From Pseudomonadota bacterium (lineage in GTDB: Bacteria > Pseudomonadota > Gammaproteobacteria > Xanthomonadales > Xanthomonadaceae): a stretch of DNA of 5,139 nt. A program made the position numbers and the translations under genes. This document shows, piece by piece, positions 1 through 5,139 of the stretch; within the stretch, counting starts at the first letter, position 1; every line of letters starts with the position of its first letter. Where the stretch lies: the NCBI GenBank assembly GCA_023394655.1, contig JAEXAG010000061.1:1-5139 (forward strand). The letters run 5' to 3'. The notes under the pieces are model-generated. The model made no database searches. It saw nothing but the letters and a program-made list of their open reading frames with translations, and had not been told where the DNA came from.

Positions 1-75
1 GCCAACCGCCTCGAATACCAGCGCAAGCTGCTGGACTTCCTCGGCCGGCACATCGGCGGCGCGCGATCGGAGTGA
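1..75 (+). CDS. C-terminal tail of a truncated gene, probably an alpha/beta-hydrolase (S9-type) peptidase
   Basis: An open frame runs in from the left edge and stops at TGA 73-75, giving 24 residues that include LEYQRKLLDFLGRHIG. The pattern of an aromatic and basic amphipathic helix ending in FLxxHIG resembles the last helix of prolyl-oligopeptidase-type hydrolases. The neighbouring S9 peptidase ends similarly, in WLKKHIGE. Codon third positions are mostly G or C, as in the other genes here. The catalytic domain lies outside the window, so the product cannot be proven; another alpha/beta hydrolase or an unrelated protein with a similar terminal helix remains possible. It is co-directional with the next gene, 69 bp upstream of it. 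Confidence 0.55.
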   Translation, partial: ANRLEYQRKLLDFLGRHIGGARSE

Positions 76-107
76 TGCCGGCGGGCGGGATGCGGCGGCA
101 CTCGCGT

Positions 108-113
108 TAAGAT
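108..113 (+). promoter_or_regulatory. possible -10 element upstream of the S9 peptidase gene
   Basis: TAAGAT, inside GCGTTAAGATCGG, is the only AT-leaning stretch in the 69-bp gap and resembles a sigma-70 -10 box. It lies 31 bp before the ATG, a plausible distance for a short leader. No convincing -35 hexamer sits about 17 bp upstream, where the sequence is GC-only apart from one base. The call rests on a single hexamer and is weak. Confidence 0.25.
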
Positions 114-132
114 CGGCGTTTCGACCCTGCAC

Positions 133-136
133 GGAA
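133..136 (+). promoter_or_regulatory. Shine-Dalgarno-like GGAA for the S9 peptidase
   Basis: GGAA lies 8 nt before the ATG at 145. It is a modest match to the 16S rRNA 3' end but well placed. It supports the ATG at 145, which also gives a clean signal peptide. Confidence 0.4.
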
Positions 137-144
137 CGACGACG

Positions 145-2223
145 ATGCTGCTTCGCCACGCCCTCCTGCCGCTCGCGCTTGCCGGCGCGCTTCCCGCCTT
201 CGCGCAGGCCCAGCCCGCCACTGCCCAGCGCGGATTCACCGTGCAGGACATGGTGACGCTCGAACGCTATTCCTCGCCGTCGATCTCGCCCGATGGCAAG
301 ACCGTCGTGTACGTGCGCCGCAGCGTGGACGGCGATCTCAAGGCCAGCACCGCGCTGTGGTCGGTGCCGGCGGCGGGCGGTGCCGCCAGGCGCATCACCC
401 CGGAAGGCTGGAGCGTCCACTCGCCCGCGTTCTCGCGTGATGGCCGCAGCGTGTACTTCCTCTCCGCCAAGGGCGGCAGCACCCAGCTCCATGTGGTGCC
501 GCTGGCCGGTGGCGAGCCGCGCGCGGTGACCGCGCTGCCGCTCGGCATCGATGGCTACAAGCTTTCGCCCGCCAATGACCGCGTGGCCGTCGCGCTGGCC
601 GTCCATCCCGATTGCGCCGCCGACCTGGCCTGCAGCAAGTCACGCGACGAGGCCGCGGGTGCGCTCAAGACCACCGGCGTGCTCTACGACGAGCTGTTCG
701 TCCGCCATTGGGATACCTGGGCCGATGGCCGCATGAACCGCCTGTTCGTCGTGCCACTGGGCGATGCGCCGGCCACGCAGGCGGTACTCGTCAGTGGCGA
801 GCTGCAGGGCGACATCCCCTCCAAGCCCTTCGGCGACATGTCCGACGTGGCCTGGTCGCCCGATGGCAGGCAGCTGGCGGTGAGCGTGCGTCCCGCCGGC
901 CACGGCCAGCCGTGGAGCACCAACTTCGACATCCATCTGGTCGATGCCGATGGCCGCGCCGCGCCGCGCAACCTGACCGTCGCCAACCCGGCCTGGGACG
1001 CCGGCCCGGTGTTCAGCCACGACGGCAAGACGCTGTATTACTGGGCAATGAAGCGCCCCGGCTTCGAGGCCGACCGCCACGCCCTGATGGCGATGGACCT
1101 TGCTAGCGGCAGCATCCGCGAGATCGCGCCGGACTGGGATCGTTCGGTCGATGGCATCACCCTGTCCGACGATGGCCGCACCCTCTACGCCACCGCTCAG
1201 GACGTCGGGCAGCGGCCGCTGTTCGCCATCGACATCGCCAGCGGCAAGGTCCGCAAGCTGGCCGGCGATGGCAGCCTCGGCAGCGTGGACAGCGCCGCCG
1301 GCCGCCTGGTGTTCTCCCGCAACAGCCTGAAATCCGGCGACCAGTTGTTCGTGATGCCGGCTTCGGGCGGGCAGGCGCGCGCGCTGACGCCTTCCGCCGG
1401 CGACCAGCTCGGTGGGGTCCGCTTCGGCGATGCCGAGCAGTTCTCCTTCAAGGGCTGGAACGGCAACACCGTGCACGCCTACGTGGTGAAGCCGTGGAAC
1501 TGGCAGCCGGGCAAGCAGTATCCGGTGGCCTTCCTCATCCACGGCGGCCCGCAGGGCAGCTTCGGCGATGGCTGGAGCTACCGCTGGAACCCGCAGACCT
1601 ACGCCGGACAGGGCTATGCGGTGGTGATGGTCGATTTCCACGGTTCCACCGGTTACGGCCAGGCATTCACCGATGCCATCTCCGGCCACTGGGGCGACCG
1701 CCCGCTGGAAGACCTGCAGAAGGGCTGGGCCGCCGCGCAGCAGAAGTACCCGTGGCTGGACGGCGATCGTGCCTGCGCGCTCGGTGCCAGCTACGGCGGT
1801 TACATGACCAACTGGATCGCCGGCAACTGGTTCAACGCCGATGGCAGCACGCCGTTCAAATGCCTGGTCACCCACAACGGTGTGTTCGACACCCGCTCGA
1901 TGGGCCTGGTGACCGAGGAACTCTGGTTCACCGAGTGGGAGTTCGGTGGCACCGTGTGGGACAAGCCGGAAGCCTACGAGCGCTTCAACCCGGCGCGCCA
2001 CGTCGGCAAGTGGAAGACGCCGACGCTCATCGTCGGTGGCAACCTCGATTTCCGCGTGCCGATCGACCAGAGCATCTCCGCCTTCACCGCGCTGCAGCGC
2101 AAGGGCGTGGAATCGCAGTTCCTGTACTTCCCCGACGAGAACCATTGGGTGCTGAAGCCGCACAACAGCATCCAGTGGCACGAGACCGTCAACGCCTGGC
2201 TGAAGAAGCACATCGGCGAATGA
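145..2223 (+). CDS. exported S9 family serine peptidase, dipeptidyl-peptidase 5-like
   Basis: This 692-residue protein is a prolyl-oligopeptidase-fold serine peptidase, expected in the periplasm or outside the cell. Residues 1-20 or 1-22 form a signal peptide: R4, a hydrophobic core, then an AFA/AQA cleavage region. Residues about 40-430 carry PD40/WD40-like propeller strands with the SPDGK signature, near 47-52, 97-101, 238-242, 291-295 and 341-345. The catalytic domain has HGGP at 466-469, GSTGYGQAF at 500-508, the nucleophile elbow GASYGGYM with Ser549, Asp635 in GGNLDFRVP and His667 in DENHW, so the triad is complete. The stretch VRHWDTW (186-192) and the GSTGYGQAFTDAI region recall fungal and bacterial dipeptidyl-peptidase 5, which removes N-terminal dipeptides. 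Exact specificity cannot be read from sequence; an acylaminoacyl-peptidase-like or tripeptidyl activity is possible. Length is normal for the family. Four cysteines (157, 163, 544, 573) could form disulfides after export. The gene is followed by a hairpin and a DUF819 gene on the same strand. Confidence 0.93.
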   Translation: MLLRHALLPLALAGALPAFAQAQPATAQRGFTVQDMVTLERYSSPSISPDGKTVVYVRRSVDGDLKASTALWSVPAAGGAARRITPEGWSVHSPAFSRDGRSVYFLSAKGGSTQLHVVPLAGGEPRAVTALPLGIDGYKLSPANDRVAVALAVHPDCAADLACSKSRDEAAGALKTTGVLYDELFVRHWDTWADGRMNRLFVVPLGDAPATQAVLVSGELQGDIPSKPFGDMSDVAWSPDGRQLAVSVRPAGHGQPWSTNFDIHLVDADGRAAPRNLTVANPAWDAGPVFSHDGKTLYYWAMKRPGFEADRHALMAMDLASGSIREIAPDWDRSVDGITLSDDGRTLYATAQDVGQRPLFAIDIASGKVRKLAGDGSLGSVDSAAGRLVFSRNSLKSGDQLFVMPASGGQARALTPSAGDQLGGVRFGDAEQFSFKGWNGNTVHAYVVKPWNWQPGKQYPVAFLIHGGPQGSFGDGWSYRWNPQTYAGQGYAVVMVDFHGSTGYGQAFTDAISGHWGDRPLEDLQKGWAAAQQKYPWLDGDRACALGASYGGYMTNWIAGNWFNADGSTPFKCLVTHNGVFDTRSMGLVTEELWFTEWEFGGTVWDKPEAYERFNPARHVGKWKTPTLIVGGNLDFRVPIDQSISAFTALQRKGVESQFLYFPDENHWVLKPHNSIQWHETVNAWLKKHIGE

Positions 2224-2234
2224 CGCCGGATGCG

Positions 2235-2269
2235 CGCCCGCCGGCCGGAACGGATCCGGCCCGCGGGCG
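2235..2269 (+). terminator. strong GC hairpin after the S9 peptidase gene (possible terminator or mRNA 3'-end protector)
   Basis: Arms 2235-2248 and 2256-2269 are complementary at 13 of 14 positions, with one C-C mismatch (2242 against 2262), around a 7-nt loop AACGGAT. It starts 11 bp after the peptidase stop codon. There is no T-tract on the 3' side, so it is not a classical intrinsic terminator. It could still pause or stop transcription, stabilise the upstream mRNA, or only partly uncouple the peptidase from the DUF819 gene. The structure is seen directly; the role is inferred. Confidence 0.45.
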
Positions 2270-2325
2270 TGCCGCTGAAACCTCGCCGACCCGTCGAAAC
2301 GGGCACGCCGCCGACCCCATCTACC

Positions 2326-2330
2326 GAAGG
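2326..2330 (+). promoter_or_regulatory. ribosome binding site of the DUF819 gene
   Basis: GAAGG lies 8 nt before the ATG at 2339, a good Shine-Dalgarno match and spacing. It fixes the start at 2339. No recognisable -10/-35 pair is visible in the 115-bp spacer, so transcription may come through from the peptidase gene. Confidence 0.6.
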
Positions 2331-2338
2331 CCCACGCA

Positions 2339-3589
2339 ATGCCCGAAACCGCCAACGCCGCGCTCATCACCAACGACATCGTCGTCTTCGGCCTCATCGC
2401 CGCCACGCTCGGCCTGATCTTCTGGCTGGCCTCGGGCCCCACGCCGTTCTGGAAGAAGTTCTTCGCCTGGGTGCCGGCCTTGCTGCTGTGCTACTTCGTG
2501 CCGGCGATCTACAACACCGTCGGCCTGATCGACGGCGAGAACAGCGCCTTGTACAACCCCGTCGCCAGCCGCATCCTGCTGCCGGCGGCGCTGGTGCTGC
2601 TGACGCTCTCGGTGGACCTGAAGGGGGTCATCAAGCTCGGGCCGAAGCTGCTGTTCGTGTTCGCCGCGGGCACGCTGGGCATCGTGCTGGGCGCGATCGT
2701 CGCCTTCCAGCTGATGGAATGGATCTGGCCGGCGGTAGTGGCCGGGGATACCTGGAAGGGCATGGCCGCGCTTTCGGGCAGCTGGATCGGCGGTGGCGCC
2801 AACATGGTGGCGATCCGCGAGATCTACGAAGTCGACGCCACGCTCTTCGGCCAGTTCGCGGTGGTGGATGTCGCCATCGCCAGCCTGTGGATGGCCACTC
2901 TGTTGTTCCTCGCCAACCGTGCGGCGCAGATCGATGCCCGCAGCGGTGCCGATACCCGCGCCATCGACGAGATGAAGGCGCGCATCGCCGCCTACGAGGC
3001 CGCCAACGCGCGCATCCCCACGCTCACCGACCTGATGGTGATCGTGGCGGTCGCCTTCGGCATCGTCGGACTGGCCCATGCCATCGCCGAGCCCGCGGCG
3101 GGCTGGTTCAAGGCCAATGCGCCCTGGTCCGGCCAGTTCAGCCTGGACGCGCCCTTCGTCTGGGTGGTGGTGATCTCCACGCTGGCAGGGCTGTTGTTGA
3201 GCTTCACCCGCGCCCGCAAGCTGGAGAACGCCGGGGCATCGAAGCTGGGCACGGTGTTCCTGTATTTCCTGATCGCCTGCATCGGCATGCAGATGGACTT
3301 CATGCATCTGGCCGATCGCCCGGAACTGCTGCTGATCGGCGTGATCTGGATGCTCACCCACATCCTCGTGCTGTGGGCGGCCGCGCGGATGGTGAAGGCG
3401 CCGCTGTTCTACTTCGCCATTGGCTCCCAGGGCAACATCGGCGCGGCGGCCTCGGCGCCCGTGGTCGCGGCGGCATTCCACCCGACCTTGGCGCCGGTGG
3501 GCGTGCTGCTCGGCACGGTCGGCTATGCCACCGGCACGGTGATCGCCTACGGGCTGGGACAGGTGTTGAGGATGATGGCCGGGCAGTGA
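2339..3589 (+). CDS. DUF819 (YjcL-like) polytopic inner-membrane protein, putative transporter
   Basis: This 416-residue membrane protein matches the DUF819 family, which includes B. subtilis YjcL and plant homologues. No function can be assigned with confidence. Hydrophobic segments lie near 11-31, 41-60, 75-90, 101-123, 168-192, 230-250, 270-290, 302-320, 326-349 and 384-408. Two conserved-looking Gly/Asn stretches, GSWIGGGANM (147-156) and GSQGNIGAAASAP (362-374), could be broken or re-entrant helices. From memory, Pfam groups DUF819 with the cation:proton antiporter/anion transporter clan, which fits a secondary transporter of about ten helices. Asp177, in the segment VVDVAIASLW, is a charged residue in a membrane helix. 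A hydrophilic loop at about 193-228 (ARSGADTRAIDEMKARIAA) divides the protein into halves. Length is usual for the family. It lies 115 bp behind a secreted peptidase and converges on corA with 7 bp between stop codons. Transport of dipeptides or another peptidase product is a guess from context. Confidence 0.88.
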   Translation: MPETANAALITNDIVVFGLIAATLGLIFWLASGPTPFWKKFFAWVPALLLCYFVPAIYNTVGLIDGENSALYNPVASRILLPAALVLLTLSVDLKGVIKLGPKLLFVFAAGTLGIVLGAIVAFQLMEWIWPAVVAGDTWKGMAALSGSWIGGGANMVAIREIYEVDATLFGQFAVVDVAIASLWMATLLFLANRAAQIDARSGADTRAIDEMKARIAAYEAANARIPTLTDLMVIVAVAFGIVGLAHAIAEPAAGWFKANAPWSGQFSLDAPFVWVVVISTLAGLLLSFTRARKLENAGASKLGTVFLYFLIACIGMQMDFMHLADRPELLLIGVIWMLTHILVLWAAARMVKAPLFYFAIGSQGNIGAAASAPVVAAAFHPTLAPVGVLLGTVGYATGTVIAYGLGQVLRMMAGQ

Positions 3590-3596
3590 GCCCGGC
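3578..3596. terminator. convergent-junction hairpin, candidate bidirectional terminator
   Basis: GCCGGGC (3578-3584) and GCCCGGC (3590-3596) form a perfect 7-bp inverted repeat around the loop AGTGA, which contains the DUF819 stop codon TGA (3587-3589). The right arm is exactly the 7-bp gap between the two convergent genes. Neither strand has a T-tract beyond the stem. Its position suggests use by transcripts from both sides, but the short stem and missing U-run make termination unproven. An overlapping small palindrome, GGCTCAGAGCC (3594-3604), could compete with it. Confidence 0.45.
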
Positions 3597-4589
3597 TCAG
3601 AGCCAGCGCACCTTCTTCAGGTAGCGATAGAGCACCACGCAGGCCACCGCCACGGTGCCGGCCAGCGCCGGGTAGGCCCAGCGCGGGGCCAGTTCGGGCA
3701 TGTGCTGGAAGTTCATGCCGTACCAGCTGGCGACCAGCGTGGGCAGCGCCAGCAAGCCGGCCCAGCCGGCGAGCCGCTTCACGACTTCGCCCTGGGCGTG
3801 GTTCACCAGCGCCAGGTTCACGCTCATCGCGGCACCGGCGGTTTCGCGCAGCACGTCGATGATGTCGATGGTGCGGCCGGCATGGTCGCGGACATCGCGG
3901 AAGTAGGGCTTGGCCTCGTCGGGGATGCCCAGGGACTCCGAACGCATCAACTGCGAAAGGATGTCCTGCATCGGCGCGACTGCCGTGCGCATCTGGGTCA
4001 GCTCCTTTCGCAGCGTGTACAGGCGATGCACGGTATCGCGGCGGAAATCCTCGTCGAAGATCTCGCGTTCGAGTTCGTCCAGTTCCAGCTGGAAGTCGTC
4101 GATGATCGGCTCGTAGTTGTCCACGATGAAATCGAGCACTCCGTGCAGTGCCACCGCCGGGCCGAGCTTCAGGGTTTCCGGCTCGCGCTCCAGCCGCTGG
4201 CGGACGAAGGCGAAGGTCAGCGATGCCCCGTGGCGCACGGTGACCAGAAAGCGCTTGCCGAAGAACACGTGGGTCTCGCCGAAGCGGACGTGCTCGTCCA
4301 CCAGCTGCGCGGTATGCACGGCGAGGAACACGCTGTTGCCGAAGCTTTCCACCTTCGGCCGCTGGTGCGCGTTGTGGGCGTCCTCGATGGCCAGGTCGTG
4401 CAGGGAAAACTCTTCCTGCAGCTTGTCCAGCAGCTCCTCGCCCGGTTCGCACAGCCCGACCCAGACGAAGCCGTCGTCCTCTCGCGCCAGCGCGTCGCTG
4501 ATCGCATCCAGCGAGATGTCCTCGCGCCGGCCATCGCGATACACCGCGCAATTGACCACGCCCGAGGGCAGGGGGACCGAGGCGCTCAC
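3597..4589 (-). CDS. corA: CorA family magnesium/cobalt transport protein
   Basis: This 330-residue inner-membrane protein belongs to the CorA family of pentameric divalent-cation channels, which take up Mg2+ and can also carry Co2+ and Ni2+. The N-terminal cytoplasmic domain includes LHDLAIEDAHNAHQRPKVE (63-81) and FGETHVFFGKRFLVTVRHG (103-121). A long acidic helical region follows (about 150-270). Two C-terminal membrane helices lie near 273-290 and 304-322, joined by the signature YGMN (GMN at 291-293) and the loop MPEL (297-300). The C-terminus YLKKVRWL is basic, as usual. The start chosen is GTG at 4589: GGAG sits 9 nt upstream and the codon overlaps the previous stop as GTGA. A second GTG at 4559, giving a protein beginning VVNCAVYRDG, is where many homologues seem to begin, so the true start could be 10 codons shorter. 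The frame stays open to 4907, but the upstream part is a shadow of the neighbouring gene. Confidence 0.95.
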   Translation of the reverse strand: MSASVPLPSGVVNCAVYRDGRREDISLDAISDALAREDDGFVWVGLCEPGEELLDKLQEEFSLHDLAIEDAHNAHQRPKVESFGNSVFLAVHTAQLVDEHVRFGETHVFFGKRFLVTVRHGASLTFAFVRQRLEREPETLKLGPAVALHGVLDFIVDNYEPIIDDFQLELDELEREIFDEDFRRDTVHRLYTLRKELTQMRTAVAPMQDILSQLMRSESLGIPDEAKPYFRDVRDHAGRTIDIIDVLRETAGAAMSVNLALVNHAQGEVVKRLAGWAGLLALPTLVASWYGMNFQHMPELAPRWAYPALAGTVAVACVVLYRYLKKVRWL

Positions 4590-5139
4590 GGTGCGGTACT
4601 CCGGCGACGCAGCCAGATCGCCGCCAGCGCCAGATGGATGGGCAGCCACGCGGCGATCCACATGCCGCCGCGCTGCACGTCGATGCCGATGACCGCCAGC
4701 GGCAGCGAAAGCAGGGCCAGCGCGGTCACCGCGATCAGCGCGATGCGGAAGACGCGCCCCGGCGCGCGGCCGCGCAGCAGCGCCCAGCCGCCGGGCAGCA
4801 GCAGCCAGGCCAGCGGACTCATCAGCAGCAGGTTGTGGTTGCGCCAGGCCGCCCAGTGCGCGCTGCCCAGCCACAGGTAGAGCATCAACACGCCCAGCAG
4901 CCCGCACAGCGCCCAGAAGGCGACCGAGAAGCCGGCCACCAGCCGGGGCCGCCGACGCGCGGCCCAGAGCAGCGCCAGGGCGATGGCGATGCCGGCGATG
5001 CCGAAACGCAGTACCGGCAGCGCGCGCTCGGCGGGTTCCGCGCCCAGCCGGTGCGGCAGCCAGGTTTCCTCGGCGATCACCAGCGGCGTGCCGCGCCGTG
5101 TCCTGGCCTGACGCAGGCTGTCGGCCAGCCGCATCGGGA
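4586..5139 (-). CDS. C-terminal membrane part of a probable DUF4105 (Lnb N-terminal periplasmic domain) protein, 5'-truncated by the window edge
   Basis: The frame is open through the right edge and ends at TGA 4588-4586. Its visible part is about 183 residues. The first ATG at 5134 is probably an internal Met, because CCG precedes it in frame and the text (SLRQARTRRGTPLVIAEETW) reads like mid-protein sequence. Counting from that Met, a soluble stretch (1-40) is followed by about five hydrophobic helices, near 42-59, 66-89, 101-120, 129-151 and 158-175. The RxGTPLVIAEETWLP segment and a membrane stretch with HNLLLMSPLAWLLLP resemble the end of DUF4105 proteins. Those carry a periplasmic domain related to the N-terminal region of bifidobacterial lacto-N-biosidase LnbX and end in membrane helices. 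The function of that family is not established. The diagnostic periplasmic domain is outside the window, so another polytopic membrane protein is possible. It overlaps corA by 4 bp. Confidence 0.65.
   Translation of the reverse strand, partial: PMRLADSLRQARTRRGTPLVIAEETWLPHRLGAEPAERALPVLRFGIAGIAIALALLWAARRRPRLVAGFSVAFWALCGLLGVLMLYLWLGSAHWAAWRNHNLLLMSPLAWLLLPGGWALLRGRAPGRVFRIALIAVTALALLSLPLAVIGIDVQRGGMWIAAWLPIHLALAAIWLRRRSTAP
4599..4602 (-). promoter_or_regulatory. ribosome binding site that favours the GTG 4589 start of corA
   Basis: On the minus strand GGAG is followed by TACCGCACC (9 nt) and then GTG. It lies within the last codons of the upstream gene. The alternative GTG at 4559 has only a pyrimidine-rich leader (TCGGTCCCCCTGCCCTCGGGC) and no Shine-Dalgarno match. 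Confidence 0.55.

Noticed and set aside
2290..2303. Small hairpin CCCGT-CGAA-ACGGG in the DUF819 leader
   Set aside because: A 5-bp stem in GC-rich DNA is common by chance, and it does not cover the ribosome binding site at 2326-2330. I see no riboswitch-like structure around it.
640..2442. A 600-codon open frame on the minus strand opposite the S9 peptidase
   Set aside because: It lies wholly antisense to a gene with a full catalytic triad and signal peptide. Its translation is low-complexity in Ala, Val, Gly, His and Asp, with no domain, and runs into the DUF819 gene. Long antisense frames are expected at this GC content.
2321..3481. A 386-codon minus-strand frame opposite the DUF819 gene
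   Set aside because: The translation is rich in Gln, His, Asp and Gly with no recognisable fold; it is a GC shadow of the DUF819 gene.
2230..3624. A 464-codon plus-strand frame overlapping the DUF819 gene
   Set aside because: The product is Arg/Gly/His-rich without membrane helices or motifs, while the overlapping frame gives a clear DUF819 protein with a good ribosome binding site.
3547..4551. A 334-codon minus-strand frame overlapping corA in a different phase
   Set aside because: The same bases encode CorA with its GMN signature in another frame; this product is Arg/Ala/Gly-rich noise.
3597..4589. Possible ZntB rather than CorA
   Set aside because: ZntB shares the GMN motif, but the MPEL loop and the LHDLAIEDAHNAHQRPK stretch fit typical CorA.
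3702..4880. A 392-codon plus-strand frame opposite corA and the DUF4105-like gene
   Set aside because: It spans two real genes on the other strand and has compositional-noise protein sequence rich in Gln, His and Ala.
4590..4907. N-terminal extension of corA from an ATG at 4907
   Set aside because: The added 106 residues are an Arg/Ala/Gly-rich shadow of the DUF4105-like gene, which reads as membrane protein in its own frame. CorA proteins are about 320-330 residues, matching the GTG start.

Overview
This is a GC-rich, tightly packed bacterial chromosomal segment with four substantial genes plus the last codons of a fifth. Strong G/C bias at codon third positions, the look of the CorA protein and the gene products as a whole suggest a gammaproteobacterium of the Xanthomonadaceae/Lysobacteraceae type (Lysobacter, Luteimonas, Pseudoxanthomonas or Stenotrophomonas-like). 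That placement is an impression from protein resemblance; no database search was run.

Left half, plus strand. Positions 1-75 hold the C-terminal tail of a gene that begins outside the window, probably another alpha/beta-hydrolase peptidase. After a 69-bp gap comes an exported family S9 serine peptidase (145-2223) resembling dipeptidyl-peptidase 5. It has a signal peptide, a beta-propeller built of PD40-like repeats, and a C-terminal hydrolase domain with a complete Ser549/Asp635/His667 triad. A 115-bp spacer carrying a strong GC hairpin separates it from a DUF819 (YjcL-like) polytopic membrane protein (2339-3589).

Right half, minus strand. The C-terminal membrane part of a probable DUF4105 (Lnb N-terminal periplasmic domain) protein runs in from the right edge to 4586. 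Its stop codon overlaps the GTG start of a CorA-type divalent cation channel (4589-3597) in a GTGA junction, so the two are probably translationally coupled. CorA and the DUF819 gene converge with only 7 bp between their stop codons. A perfect 7-bp inverted repeat lies across that junction, with the DUF819 stop codon in its loop.

How the genes may work together. The plus-strand genes could form a peptide-use module in which periplasmic peptidases release dipeptides and the DUF819 protein moves a small product across the inner membrane. This is a hypothesis from adjacency and from the transporter-like look of DUF819. The minus-strand pair couples a cell-envelope protein of unknown role to magnesium/cobalt transport. 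I see no mobile element, CRISPR array, tRNA, rRNA or prophage signal, and no clear new defence or biosynthetic system. The least characterised parts are the DUF819 and DUF4105 proteins and their contexts.
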